DNA of 64,000 nt from Viscum album (GCA_963277665.1 OY728165.1:1150440050-1150504049), one strand, 5' to 3'; shown: positions 1-12,719, counted from the first letter of the stretch. Numbers and translations: made by a program. Notes: generated by a model not told the origin, from the letters alone.

Positions 1-227
1 ATAACCTGAACCATCTCTGGTTCTACACATGCTGACTCCCTAGGGTCAGTCCAGCGCAGAGGTTATCTGCAAGGTCGGTCGTACATTGCCTCGAATGGTG
101 CCATCCCGATGGTGAAGTGGTAGTTGTTGTTGTACACAAACTCCACCAAGGGTAGGTGATCCTCCCAGTTGCGACCAAAGTCAAGGACACATGCACAGAG
201 CATGTCCTTGAGTGTCTGAATGGTCCT
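1..227 (-). pseudogene. Element L: Ty3/gypsy integrase core, C-terminal part (broken, runs off window)
   Basis: The minus-strand translation reads as the end of a plant Ty3/gypsy integrase core: [10 protein letters not shown], then [17 protein letters not shown], then a [14 protein letters not shown] block followed by a stop. These blocks are diagnostic of the region around and after the catalytic Glu in gypsy integrases, which insert element cDNA into chromosomes. The frame runs off the left window edge. Directly upstream in element order is an RNase H remnant, so most of the integrase N-terminus (zinc finger and first catalytic Asp) is missing. This is a deletion, not just point decay. It belongs with the minus-strand gag and LTR to its right. 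Confidence 0.85.
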
Positions 228-486
228 CTAAAAATGATGGTGTACCCTCCTCCTATAGAAAATACTTTAGGTGCATGTCTTGTGGATATCTGTGCACATC
301 GTGTCTCACAATCAACGTCCCCATGTTGTGCCTCTCTTTCCACTGAAGAAGTGGAGGAGTGACTGTGAGGGGCCGTAGGAAGGCTTCCCCATCTCTATCC
401 ACGAAGGATATCTGCAACGCGGATAGCTTCGTTGTCGCCTCTCCAAGTATTTGAGTGCCCGATCTCCTGCTGAGAGCATCAGCCAT
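228..486 (-). pseudogene. Element L: end of RNase H and linker to integrase (remnant)
   Basis: The minus-strand frame begins with MADALSRRSG, the conserved end of the RNase H domain in gypsy pol (usual form VADALSRK). About 70 residues of the normally variable linker towards the integrase zinc finger follow. The frame then passes straight into integrase-core sequence at 227, so the zinc finger and the N-terminal half of the core are deleted. The reverse transcriptase expected between gag and this point is not recognisable in 487-1200. Confidence 0.75.
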
Positions 487-1199
487 AACGTTCCCCCTCT
501 CCAGGAGTATAAACTATCTCAAAGTCATAGTCCTAGAGAAATTCAAGCCATCACCGCTGTCTCAGGTTCATTTCCTTCTGAGATTAGACACACCTGAGAC
601 TATTTAGTTGGAGAGATCCTTAAACTGTTCACTCAACGAACAATGGATGAGACTAGCCAATTGTAAGAACTCATCTCCACCCTTCTTAATCTACATTCCA
701 CCAAAGATCTTCTGGGATTTATCTTCTTCTGAAAAGAGAAATATGGTCTCATCTATTGGATGAACCACGTTCTTCGCCTAATACAGTCTATCCTGACATG
801 AACGGTACTATTTCATGCCATGGATAACGTCGTAAGGCCTCGACGCTACTTCCAAGAGATCCAACCATTACTCTCACCTCCAAGGGTCGAGTCACACTGT
901 CAGTAACAGTGTTTGGTCACTAGGTCTCCTCCAGTAGGTATCTCAAAAGTGAGGATAAAGTCAAGGGTTTTAAATCGAAACCCCTAAGTAACAACATAAA
1001 GTGAGGACCGGAAAGTAAACTTCACAAAGAAAGGTGTCTTTTATTACTGCATCTCAAAGTACAAAGACACATACAACCACAAAAACAACAAAAGGAAGCT
1101 AGAAGCACCAATAAAAAAGGCCTCCATGCCTTTGATCTAGTCCCGCTCCTGTCCGCCTGCTTCCGGAGCTCCATGCGGTCCGCCTCGATCAAACCTCTG
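487..1199 (-). other. Element L interior, no recognisable domain
   Basis: This stretch lies between the RNase H remnant and the gag zinc knuckle, where protease and reverse transcriptase should be. I find neither a protease D-S/T-G motif nor the FIDDILVYS reverse transcriptase motif here. The distance is far too short for both domains, so most of pol is deleted. A 66-codon minus-strand frame at 1022-1222 is Cys-rich, but I cannot assign it. Confidence 0.5.
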
Positions 1200-1883
1200 C
1201 CTCTTCCTAGGAGGTCCTTCATCTACCGCCTCCTAGTCATCTGCTAGATAGGTCGGGCAGTCTCAAGCCAAGTGACCTTGTATACTGCATGCATAGCACT
1301 TCCTGCTCCTTGTATGATTGGATCTGTTTTGTTTTCCACACACAACCGAATCTATAACCCGAGGTCTCCCACCTGTAGGACTGGTTCTCTTGGATCTCTA
1401 AATCATCTGTATCATGCCTATAGATGAATCAGATACTGACGAAAAACCCTATGGCAAGGGCAGTAGCTCCTGAGCATGCTCAGAGTGTAGAGTCGCTAGT
1501 ATAAACTCCACCCCGAAGAAGGTCTTGAAGTCTCCCCAGGTGAAGGTCATCCCATCGCAAAACTGGAACATGTGGATCCACCACCTCTCAGCTGCTCCCT
1601 GGAAGAGGCTAACAGCTAGGTACACCATCAAGTCTACGGGTGTCCCAGATATGTGGAAAGCTCATGCTACAAACTCCATCCAGTGTCCAGCCATCTGAAA
1701 ATCCGACTCACCTCGAAACGTCGGAGGCCTTTGAATCTGGAACTCGTGCATCATGCTCAAGCGGTGTGCACTCCTTGTTGGTGTCTGATCTAGAAGAGTG
1801 CCATGTACTGAGGCCTCGCCTCTCTACGGCCTATCATCATGTACAACTGTCGGGTCTCTAGCTGATCGTCTGTGGGGAGTCAT
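1200..1883 (-). pseudogene. Element L: gag (broken)
   Basis: Gag is the capsid/nucleocapsid precursor. The start is the minus-strand ATG at 1883-1881 (MTPHRRSAR), matching the gag start of element B at 58183. One frame then carries the retrotransposon-gag blocks FQIQRPPTFRGESD, LFQGAAERWW and FTWGDFKTFF. A CX2CX4HX4C zinc knuckle (CYACSIQGH...) lies at 1298-1257, about residues 196-209. At least three in-frame stops break it, one of them inside the knuckle where an Arg or Trp is usual. The sequence just before the ATG is TTTCTGG, where element B has TTTCAGG, a splice-acceptor-like context. Confidence 0.8.
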
Positions 1884-2157
1884 CCAGAAAGTACAGATGC
1901 GACACAGTCAAAAGACTATACCTGGTGAGCTAACCTGGTTTGAGTTTTTCTAAAAGAAACTTTTTGAAAACACACACGCAATCAGTGTTTTCGTTCACCG
2001 AGTTTGAAATCAGAAGTCAGGGTCCTGGTGTATGGATATGTCAGCCGCCCGCACCAACACTGGACTCCCTAAACTGAAAACCACACTTAGTACCCTTAAC
2101 ACTATTGCTTCAAAGAAAGGAAATATCAGAGTCCTAAGTTCTACGGCATAATCGACT

Positions 2158-2169
2158 CCTCTAATACCA
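2158..2169 (-). other. Element L: primer binding site
   Basis: Read on the minus strand this is TGGTATTAGAGG, one change from the usual TGGTATCAGAGG complement of the 3' end of initiator Met-tRNA. It lies 3 bases inside the LTR end, the same spacing as in element B. It fixes the element's orientation as minus. Confidence 0.8.
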
Positions 2170-2586
2170 ATTTGTCATGACCCGCCCTTGGGGCCCTTTC
2201 CGTGACTACCCCAAGCCCACTTTCCATAGGCCAGGGGCTGGCGACTAGCACCTAAGGCATAAATCCCGTTAACTGGGAAGGCATTGCCCTTATAAATCAA
2301 AAACACATCCAACCAGAGTACAAGAGGAAGTAATACACTAAGTACAAAAAGAAGTGCTAAAAAGTAAATGGGCCAGAATAAAAACCCAACCGAAAATTAC
2401 AGCTACAACTGAATGAGAGTACAACAGAATATAAAAACAGTTGAAAAAAAATAAGCAGATTCGGGGTCGTCCACCTCGGATCCTACCTAGAGGGTAGGTA
2501 CAGATATCGCATCTCCTAGATCATCCACCACGGATACTACTTGAAGGTTAGGTACAGATATCCTCCTCAATGCTCTCGCCCGTCAA

Positions 2587-2700
2587 CCACCTCTGAGTAC
2601 TGTCTCTTCATGAATTCCACCTCTGGATATTATCTCATCATGAGGTCCACCTCCGATTACTGACTCTTTGTGAGGTCCACCTCTGGGTACCGTCCAATCT
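2587..2700 (-). repeat. 30-bp tandem repeat in element L LTR
   Basis: Nearly four diverged copies of a 30-bp unit, each beginning CCACCTCTG on the plus strand and ending near TTCATGAGGT. They lie near the 3' end of the minus-strand LTR. Confidence 0.75.
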
Positions 2701-2867
2701 GCGAACACTCGGCTTCTGTCTGCGTTGTCCGTCATCTGCATCCAACACGATGAGGTGTGGGCATAGCCCGTGTAGGGGTGAGTATAATGATACATAGTAG
2801 GGACCTCGATACCCTCAAAGTCTCACTAAATCCAACAAGGATATCCACAAACAAGGATCTCAACAAA

Positions 2868-3025
2868 TAACCCTTACTTAGGTATAAGCCCATACTTATA
2901 CCAAAGTTATCAAGTAACCCATCTCAATCAAAAGGTATCACACAAATATGAAATCAACGGATAACCACTACTTAGGTATATGCCCATACATATATTTAAG
3001 TTATCAAGTAACCCATATCAATCAT
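2868..3025 (-). repeat. About 94-bp duplication in element L LTR
   Basis: Two diverged copies share the blocks ACTTAGGTATA, GCCCATAC, AAGTTATCAAGTAACCCAT and CAATCA in the same order. The second copy ends partway through the unit. Confidence 0.7.
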
Positions 3026-3465
3026 GAGGAAAACACAAAGTTCATTGACTCAGCACAAACCAGGATTTTCATTAAAGATACCAAAACCAAAACTGCAGGA
3101 GAACTCCTCCTCTATCGATTACAGTAGCCCTGTCATGACTCTTAGGCGCTACTCACTAACCTTAGACTACTGAGGTACTCCTCCTATCGAGTATCGCGGG
3201 TCCGCACCCAAACACAGTAGTGCTCCACGCCAGGGGTCTGCCACCCAAACAGAGTAGGGGTTCCCCTAATAGCCTACAGAGGAACTCCTCCTGCCGAGTA
3301 CCGCGGGTCTACTGCCAACTACCAGACACTCTGTCCACCATGGGTCTGTCGCCAAATACCGGGTGCTCCGTCCACTGGGGTAGTCGACTCACTCCAAGTC
3401 GAATCGGTCAAGCAGCCGTCAAGTCCACAGCTACTAGGTCTCCGCACTTCGCACGCTCGTCTCCA

Positions 3466-3982
3466 GGAGGATCCCCTCCATGAACTACTGTTCGATACTC
3501 CAAGTAACACAAAGTCCCACAAGGAAGTATCACAAGGTACCGCCTCATCACAGGGGTCTCAACGCAATAGACGGCACATTGATCGGACGCTCGGTCTGTG
3601 AGTTATTTGTCTTTTCGTCCCGGGGGCCCAGTTGGTTTTGTGTACGAACCAACCCAACCTTAACTCAATTGTACTCCGAACTCTCATAGGGTATACTCAT
3701 AGGGACCGTTTCTCAATTTCATTTCCAACGTCACTGATGGTTCGTCAAACGGATGTCCAGTCTGAAAGTTATCGGCTTTTCCGTTCCAGGGGCCCGGTTG
3801 GATTTCAGGTACAATCTGACTCGTCCAGACTCCAACTCCATCCAAACCTCAGGTTAAGTATACCAAAAGATCCATCTCACTCAAAGGAATCCAACAAAGT
3901 TGACAGCATGTCAATCGGACGTCCGGAACTCAAGTTATAACCGTTTCTGCTCCGAGAGCCTGGATGGTTTCAGGTTCGAACC
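3466..3982 (-). repeat. 166-bp repeats with dyads in element L LTR
   Basis: Diverged repeats with a period close to 166 bp, each containing a GGGGCCCGGTTGG-like block followed by a short dyad. The dyads start at 3634, 3800 and 3966. Their arms are GGTT/AACC, GATT/AATC and GGTT/AACC. A further dyad, GGAGG/CCTCC, lies at 3466, about one period earlier. The layout parallels the 151-bp dyad repeats of element B. Confidence 0.55.
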
Positions 3983-5750
3983 AACCCGGCCATACCCAAA
4001 CATTACCGAAAGCTTGAGTTTGATATACCTAAATGAGAATCTTAATACAACGATCCCTACGCAACTTACGGTGCGTCAATCGGAGGTCTGTAACCCAAGA
4101 TATGGGTGTTTGAACGAACTTGGTCCGAAATTATTGGGTTTGGGCCCTGTCCGACCTGACCCGATACCCCCTGGGTCAGCCCGAACCGGGTCGAACCGAC
4201 CCGAGTCGGGGTCCGAACCAATTGGGCGCGGCCTGGACCGGATGGCATGGCTCAGCCCGGCCGCGTGGCCGGCTGCGGCTCGGCCAGCGTGGCCGGGCGG
4301 AAGCCGCGGAGCGGGGGGCGCGGCCCCCCGCCGTTAATTGATGTCAGCGGCGCCAGCTAGCGCCGCCCTACCGTCCCAAGGTCCCAGGCGGCCGTGGGAT
4401 CCGACAGTCTTCCGCCACATCTGTTTCCGTGGCTGTATTTCCCCGGTGGTGCGTTGGGGCGCCGCCGCCTCCAGGCGGCCGGACGACTCCGGCCGCGGCG
4501 CGCCGACAGTTTTTTCTACAGACCACCGGACGCGCTCCGGTGGTCTGATTTCCTCGTCGACTACGGCTACGGCTCTCCCAGGACCCATTCCTCACTACTA
4601 TGAATTCCTAACTCCATTTTACTCCTGTTTCATCATCTCCTGTCAATCTCTTAAATAAAATTGGAACAAACCATTCCGCAAACAAATATTCCCAGCCCGC
4701 GTTTAAAAATATTCACGGATCAACTTGATAATGAGTTGATCTGCGTTCTTTATTTTTAGAAGGAAAAAATCAAGGAATTTTTTGAATACTCAAATTTAAA
4801 ACCCTACCTCGTGTCATTTGTTGTTCATCGGATTTGACGCGAGGAAGACGTCGGAGTCAACGTAGTTCGTTGCGCCCGCACCACGCTACCGATCCCTACT
4901 CGTTTGTCGGTGTCTTGTCGAAGAAGATGGAACCTCGGTATTCTTTGACGAAGAGGCGCCGTTCTTCGCGAGAGGAAGATGTTCTTCATCAAGAAGGTTG
5001 ATCGTTCTTCATCGGTGCATTGGAACTCTTCAGAAAACTCAAGATCTCTCCAAATCCTCCACACACCAATAGCCAACCCATTAAAATAAGACTTCCTCTT
5101 ATTTTAATTAATCATGCCAAGCTTTCAAAATTAAAAACTTAAAACACTTAATTAATTAATTAAATAAGTTTAATCTATTAATTAAGTGTGTTGGTAAGTG
5201 TTAAAGAGAGAGAGGGAAAGGTGAGGGGTCTCATAAATGGGAGTGTTGTCAAAATAATAAAAGCAAGGGAAGATCAAAGGGGGTTAAGCGGAGTTATGGG
5301 GAGGTGAGGAGTTAGGCATTCGTGTGGGCCCCACCACACTATACCCTCCCATGGGAAGTTAGGTGGGTGTGGGCCCCACCTCTAAATTCCCCTTTGTAGG
5401 ATAAAAACCACCTTCCTTAGTTAAAATTTGTACACAAAAAAATTTTACTTATTTTATTCTAAATCCCCAATATTAAACCTCAACCCACTCAAAATGCAAC
5501 TACAGCAAAGGTACCCCTAATAAATTATTGGTGCTGCGAGTTCATCGGTGCACTCGGATTTCAATTCTGAGCACCGGCTCAAAAGATATAAAAATACATT
5601 CATTCGTTCACTGAACTTACCCGAGCTAAACTTCAGAAATTGATTCCGGTCACACTGGGCCTCAGAATCAGGTGTCGTCAGAAATTGCGCACTCGTAAAA
5701 TATCAAAGAAATTAAGAAAAAAATTTCCTTGAAATTTCTGGGTCTTTACA

Positions 5751-8700
5751 TGATACATTAGGTTGTATTATCACGTTATCAAAATTATGTTATATTTACT
5801 TCATTGACTCTTATAGTTATATTTGTGAAATCATATAGTGTTATTTTAAGGTAAGAGTGTCTTTGGGGATGGAATATATTTTGAAATCTACTGCATGTTA
5901 TGGTGGATGTCCAATAAATAAATTTGAAAATAATTCAGTATATTTTATAACAATGGGAAAGGATTATACCATGATATTTTCATTTTCCTAAACAATTTGA
6001 GCATGATATTATTACTCATTGGGTATCAACACCAGGACCTCTATGGGATTTTTAATTGATCCTCAAGGTATTCATTTAATTTTTTTATGAACATAGGATG
6101 GTTCATCAAATAGAAAAATAAATCCTTATCATGATAGTTAATTAGTTAATTATATAATCATAGCTAATCAATGCCAAATATAATGTCATATTCTAGTAGA
6201 TGAAGGATTATTAGATTTTACTGAAAAAAATTACTACGATGGTAACTGGGGAAGATTCAAAAACATTGATATCTATGATTGTACCATCGATTTTTTTCAT
6301 GGATATTACTACATCATCTTCTCATGGAGATTATTTATAAGTTATATAATATATATTGTATATAAATAATTTATAAGTCTAGAATCAAATATAAAATTTT
6401 CCATTCATGGGAAAATATAAAGTGTATAATTTAAGTCTTCATTGTTTTTCACCACCTCAGAGGTAGTAATAACATATTCATTACCCCAAAACCAATAATT
6501 TCATTATTGTACTTGTTCATTACACTCTAATATGCTAGTTTTTGTTATCTTGATTATTTATTTTCTTTTCTCTGTATAGTTATAGCATTGAAAAAATGTG
6601 GTGCATTAGGAAATCCCTACATTTCCTCTATCATTTTAGTAATCATCCAAATTTCTAATTGAAATTTATGTTCATGATGTCGTTCACTCACATTATTTTT
6701 TGAATATAATTTAGAAATTCATTTAATTATCCCTCACAGTTTTTATTAGTCTAGTATCATTGGGTCCCACTATTTTATAAAATAGATCATTTTAGAACAT
6801 GATTTATTTCATTAAAGATTGAATAAATAAAATATTTTGGTGTGTAAATAATTTTTGATGTCCTGTTATATCCTTCCAAAAATATTATTATTAGATCAAA
6901 TATATCAATTTAAAAAATAATAATTAATTTTTCAACATATAGTTAACAATTGTTAAAAAATGGTATTTTATGAGTAAAAGCATTATCATTGGTGATTTCA
7001 AACTAAGTTGTAGTTATGGACACATTTTTTTTCACCGGATGATGATCGATGTAACACACAATAATCCTTTTCAAGTTATTAAATATAGTTTCATCTTTTC
7101 ATGATCCTCTATGTATTTTTTTGTTTCATGATATGGATATCTTTATTAATATACTTATTATATACATTATCAAAATATTATGTTGACTTCATGTATATAG
7201 AGTTATCTGAATGGTTTTTACTCATTTTTTCTAGTTATAATTCACAAATTAACTGACTAATTCTATAATACTAACTGTAAATACCATCATTTTTAAATCA
7301 TAGTTATTATATCCGTATTGTGATTAAAATGATAATTTTAATATATTCATAATCAAATGGTTTGTTATCATAGAAATATTTAGTTCATAAAATGTGAATA
7401 TTTAATAAAATTAAGAAATTATTTTACTCCAACATCATTATCATCATAAAATCACTCATGATTTCCATAGAAAATTTATTCATATGAGGATGTAAATAAA
7501 ATATTTCTTTATTTAACATCCTAGTAAGGGGTTGAATAATTAGTAACTAATAAGAGACTGAAAAATTTTACACGAGTTAGCATAATCGTCACCATAATAA
7601 CATGTGAATATAATAATAATAATAAACATGTTAGAATAATTTGAAAATGGAATGAAACATGAAATATTCAAAATAATGATATATAAAAACTTATCTGTCA
7701 GAAACAACACAGGAGTTGTCAACCAATGTGGCATCATCCTCACATGTAAAATATGTATTCAAATAATAACATCAGATGTGAGAAAAAAATATAGAATAAA
7801 TTTTAAGAATAATACACCTAATATTATGATATATATCACTTTACTAAATGAATTAGATTGAATTATAATTCAAGAGCCACATATCACACCATGAAATGAT
7901 GAAAATAATTCATGCTTCAAGTAAATAAAATATATAACAATCATAATCATAAAATAAAATCACATAATAGAGGGGGATTAATAATGAACTAGAAAATTAT
8001 ATATATATGAATAAAAATAATTATTATCTATAGAATATGTTTCAGTTTCATTTTAAATTAACAATTAGAATAATTGATCATTATTTTTATTGATAATTGA
8101 AAAGAACTAATTTCAATTCAATGATTTTTTTCAAAATTATTCTTCTATAAAAACACATTATAGGGATCACTGGAATAATTTGAATTAGGTTAACAGAAAA
8201 ATATCCCAAAAAATGAAGGGAACATTATTTATACGTACAAAGAAAATTTTTTAGAATATTTATAATAAATTTATTTATAAATAGAAGATATCCCCAATGA
8301 ATGAATTAGGTAGAAAATTCCAGTAACAATAGGCCCCTATTTTTTTCATTATTTTTTTTTCTTATATAATAATTCTATACTTAAAAATATATAAAACCAA
8401 AATTTAATTATTTCAGTTTTCACTCATGATCAATTATAATCATTGGATTTTATTTATTATTTGACTTTGTTAAGGTGGAAGGTTTTGGTATTATGTTTTA
8501 ATAAATGTATCCTATCGATTTTTAATACATTATTATTATTTATTACTCATTATATATTAGTAAAATTTACTCAAAAATCATCCAAAAAATATTTTTAAAT
8601 TTATATAGTAAATATAAATTTTTTAACTCTCTGTCAACACAATGAAAAGTTGAGAATCTATAATGTTGTTATATGCAGTTAACCGGACATTAACATGACA

Positions 8701-10509
8701 TTTTTTAAAAGGGAGATGGCAAATGTGTGTAAAAAATATAAAATCAAATGAGTTTGTTGAAAAAAATTAACATATTTAGAAAATTATATTTAATTAGTTT
8801 TGGATGTTTATGTTATATATGAATAGATCAGTTTAATAATTTAATAGGAAAATTATTTGAAAAGATAAATTAATTATACCTACTTTTTAGTTTTGTTCCA
8901 TTGATTTGATCTTTAACTCATGGATTAGTTAGAGTTCTATAAATTATGAACATCACTAAATATTATAAGAGGATTAAGTTTATTAATTTGGGAAGAGTAA
9001 TTTATTTAATAAGTTTTTGGGATTTTTTTATTGGGGAATTTGGGTAATTTTTACCTAAGTATAGGGTTATTTTTATGATAAAATATTTTATGAAACATAA
9101 TTTTCAATTTAACACTTATAATAGTTATATTTATAAAATTATGAGTCAAATATTAATAAAAATACATGATATTATATCTTTTAATCCACACCATCACTAA
9201 ATTCTCTAATTTATTTGGAAGGAAAGAAGAATAAATGAATTTTTTTAAAAGAATACAATAATATCTAGGATTTGGGAATTACTTTTTTTATTTTTATAAT
9301 TATTTTATTGTATTTTATGGCCCATTTCAATTAATAAATATTTTTTTGGATAAAAATAAAAATTGAATAATTTTTTATTATATTTTAATATGCTTAGTGA
9401 TGTAATTATAACATATATGTTACAAAAAAAACAATAATTTTAAAATTCACCTTATAATTGAGGTTATTTAAAAAAAATTGAAAATAACACACTTAGAAAT
9501 TTTCAACATCATGATTCTGAAAATGGAATTAATTTTAACCAATTGGTTTTATATCATTTATAATTTTAATAATTAATATAAAAAAATTAAATTTTATGAA
9601 ATCCATTTTGTTAAAATTCCACTTAAACCACCTTTAAATTTATAAACATGAAACTTATATATGGAATTGGAATATAATTATTTTTATTAAATTGTTTATG
9701 GTAAATATTATACTTTTGTTATTTTACTTTTTTTTATTTCATGTTACTATTTCAAATTAGAATTTACTTATCCCAAAGTTATGATAATTATTCATAATGG
9801 TCATGTTATAATTAAAAAGGTCATATCACTCTTCTAATGACCATATTACCTCTTATGAATACCCATAAATTAAATCATTCTCCATTCACCTCAATTCCGT
9901 TCATGTTTATACTTTTTTTGAAAATATTGATTCAAATACTAAATCTTGGTTTGTTTTTATAGTTTTTTTAGAGTGTGATAAATATAGTTGATCAAAATTT
10001 TACCCATTTTTTATTATTCTATTTTTAATTTTCTTTTAATTTTTAAAACATTCTAATATTTATGTTTTTTATTGGCATGTTAATTATATAAATTTATAGT
10101 TCAAAATTAATGAAATAATTTTTTTTCAATTTATTTTTAATTTATAATATATTATTCTATATTGCATTCTAATATTTAAAACACATGTTTATTAAAAATG
10201 AATTTATATTTATATAATTTTTTGTAAATTAAAATACATGATGATAAACATCATTAAAGGGTTATGTGATTATTTTTGGCTTGGTCACATGGTTTCAAAT
10301 ACATTTCCCCAAACACATAATTAGAATTAAATTATACTTAGATTCATGTCCAAAAGAACCATGTGATTTTCTACACCAATCAAGAAAATAATGTGGTCGT
10401 AGTTCTTATTTTATTTTGCCCCCAAAAAATAAAAAAAATATGCTTTCTTATAAAATTAATATTATAAAAAAATAAAGATTTAACAAAAATAATAAGATGA
10501 TTATAAATG
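5751..10509. other. AT-rich, no gene recognised
   Basis: About 4.8 kb of very AT-rich DNA. Open frames are short and of low complexity. I find no retroelement catalytic motif, splice-consistent exon, tRNA or clear LTR boundary. It may be decayed retroelement DNA, possibly the interior of the minus-strand element whose candidate LTR starts at 12720, but I cannot show that. Confidence 0.6.
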
Positions 10510-12585
10510 GCCAGTTGCGCAGGGTTTTCCTTGGCTCTTCGAAATAGCGATTAGGGTTTTCCTCCATTGTCTTTGACATCCATGGCAGAATTCCTTACTC
10601 AAGTTCATTTCAATTCTCATAAGCTCCAGGAAATACAAATTCTTGTGAATCGACAACCATCAAATATTAATCTAAATATGGTCAGTTCTCATAATCACAC
10701 GTTTTCTTCCTTCAAAGGTTTGAATGTCGGTATTCATCAGAAGGGGTCAATTGCTCACGTTAAAGCTGATATGGAATCTATATCTGAAATACTTGAGATG
10801 GTAGAGCACTCCATCATTGCCAGATTCATCTTGCTAAGAGGTTCTGTGCCATGGAAGCTCGATAATATGAAACTACAGTTGACGGATGTTTGGGGGTTCA
10901 CCTCCTGGAAGTGTGTCACTTTGAAGAAGGGGTTCTACCACATCCTATTTCCATTTGAAGAACTCAAGATGCATTCCTATGGTCATGGATCTATCTCTTT
11001 CAAGCATGGAGCGCTGCACATTCGGGAATGGGATAGAAGTTTCAACCCCCTGGAAATAGGTAACACGATGGTTCAAACTGGGGTGAAGGTCTTCGATTTA
11101 AACTAGATCCTTTGGCACCCTCGCATTCTTTATGATACTTCTTTAGCATTGGGAGTTACGATCAAATTGGATAAGGAAACAAAAGTTTCCAGGCATGGAA
11201 ACTATGCCAGATTTTTAGTTAAAATTGACCTTTGTTCTACTTTAATTGATTAGGTCAATCTCTCAACTGATGTTGATGAATTGGAACTAAAAATAGAATA
11301 TAAAAACCTCCCCAAGTTTTGTTCAGACTTTAAAACTATAGGTCATGATTCTATAAATTTTATAAGATCACTTGTATGTGCTTTCTGTGCTATACGTGGG
11401 CATGATATGCATTCTTTCTTCAAAAATTTATACCCTCGGAAGGCTGATAACTCTGTTTTAATTACACAGTCTGCTGGTTTTGATGAGACTAACTTGGCTT
11501 CTGTTAATCCTTTTCAATCTGAATCTGGGAATAATCAAGAGAAGGTTATCTCACCTCACTATATTGTTGTGCATAATACACTGGCTGATAACTCAGCAGA
11601 ATCTATTATGAATCATGTACAACCTCAAAAGACCTCTGGCCAACAAGACACTTGGTCATGGGCAGCTATTGTTGAACATGGGGGCTTGTAAGACCCATAT
11701 TTCTAAGGATCTCCCTTAGGAACCGACAAAGGTGGGTCTTACTACTCAATTCCAGACCCCCCCTTCCCAGTGTTCATGATGTTTCTGTTGTGGTTAATGC
11801 TATTTTGACCAATGTCACTCACTTTTGTGATGATAAAAATGCTAGAAAAAATCAGTGTACCCAACGACTGGTCGCACCACTGAGTTTCCACATGAATATG
11901 ATGTGGTTCCCTCAAAGGAGTTACAATTCCCAAAGGGTGATGTTGGGGATTCAAACACTCCATCCTTGCTTCCCTCGCCTATAAAGATAGATCGTCAGTC
12001 TTCCCTTCATGTGCAGGAGCCCACTGCAAATGCAATTTCTCTTAGTAGTGTTGTAGGTCATTGGAAGGCTGCCTCTATTGATCATCCTCAAGCTGAGGTG
12101 GTAACTCCAGCATTAATGCTCTCCCCATCATGGCTATAGGAACCTCATCATAGGATAGAGGAGCCCCCCATGACTGACCTGATTCTTGCTATGGAGTAGG
12201 AGCAACATACCAAAACATGGAATCACGGACAACCCCCTAGTAGCTGTGGGCATGGGTGAGGTCGATCAGACCTGAACTCAAGGCAGGATGAATCACACTC
12301 TATGGATTCAAGTTCGGATGAAGACATTGAAATCCTCCTTCAACAAGTGAGGAATCTTGAAGTTCTTCAATCTAGGGGTTGGAGATATGGGCGAGGTCGT
12401 GCATTTTATTTGGGTGCCTTACGGGATAGAGAACGTAATATTACAGATAAGATAAGAAAACAATTGGGCCCTCGTGATGAAGGCTAGAGACGTGTGTGAA
12501 ATAAACTTCTTCACTCATCTTTTTTTCTTGTATTGTTTTAATATAAAGGCCCTTGGACCTCGACTTTTAAAAAAATATCATCCTC
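10510..12585 (+). mobile_element. Half-LINE-like retroelement with DUF4283 frame
   Basis: A segment of ordinary base composition sits in AT-rich DNA. It starts near GGCCAGTTGCGCAGGG and ends with a 3' tail, AAGGCCCTTGGACCTC, then a T run and an A run. Tails of this kind (repeat of a short 'ggaccttttaa'-like motif plus A tract) resemble plant L1 LINE ends. Only an ORF1-like gene is present. No endonuclease or reverse transcriptase motif follows it, so this is either a non-autonomous element of the half-LINE kind or a LINE with ORF2 deleted. I could not find a convincing target-site duplication. Confidence 0.5.
10582..12487 (+). pseudogene. DUF4283 / LINE ORF1-like protein (broken)
   Basis: The first ATG (10582, MAEFLTQ) follows a 5'-leader-like stretch. 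The N-terminal frame carries DUF4283 blocks: IIARFILLRGSVPWKL, a VW...WKCVTLKKGFYHILF block, and FNPLE. After an in-frame stop at 11104 the same frame continues with a WHPRILYDTSLALGV block and a second stop near 11251. A YKNLPKFC...IGHDS block then follows, which is the decayed CX2C-type zinc knuckle normally reading FCxxCxxxGH. The frame ends at 11691. A different frame resumes at about 11855 and runs, with stops, to 12487, ending in an Arg-rich tail (GWRYGRGR). In plant LINEs such proteins bind element RNA; this copy cannot make a full protein. Confidence 0.7.
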
Positions 12586-12704
12586 CCAATTCATTATATT
12601 TATAGGAAAATCCAAATAATAATTAGATTACTTAACTCCCACACCCCTAACTTGTGACATTAATTAATTTAATCTATAACTACCATTAATCTCTAAATTA
12701 AATG
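12586..12704. other. AT-rich spacer
   Basis: Short AT-rich stretch between the half-LINE tail and the candidate primer site. Nothing recognised. Confidence 0.5.
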
Positions 12705-12717
12705 TATTTGATACCAA
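12705..12717 (-). other. Candidate primer binding site of a minus-strand element
   Basis: The minus strand reads TGGTATCA and then AATAC. The first eight bases match the Met-tRNA primer site and the rest do not. The sequence ATACCAATT followed by T(G/T)TCATG lines up with the element L boundary at 2164-2179. Confidence 0.4.
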
Positions 12718-12719
12718 TT

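Larger units (their letters stand above)
2173..5750 (-). repeat. Element L: 5' LTR (about 3.6 kb)
   Basis: On the minus strand the LTR begins TGTAAAGACCC at 5750 and ends GGGTCATGACA at 2173, next to the primer site. Element B LTRs start TGTAAGAACCC and end GTCGTGACA, so L and B are related families. The LTR is a mosaic: a GC-rich block at about 4190-4600, several tandem repeats at 2587-3982, and AT-rich DNA near 5100-5750. Open frames in the GC-rich block exist on both strands and show no domain. AT-rich DNA follows abruptly at 5751. The partner LTR is outside the window. Confidence 0.8.

Noticed and set aside
5751..10509. Small frames such as 7540-7743 (minus) and 7652-7861 (plus)
   Set aside because: Short, AT-driven Ile/Lys/Asn/Phe/Tyr-rich translations without domains, overlapping on opposite strands.
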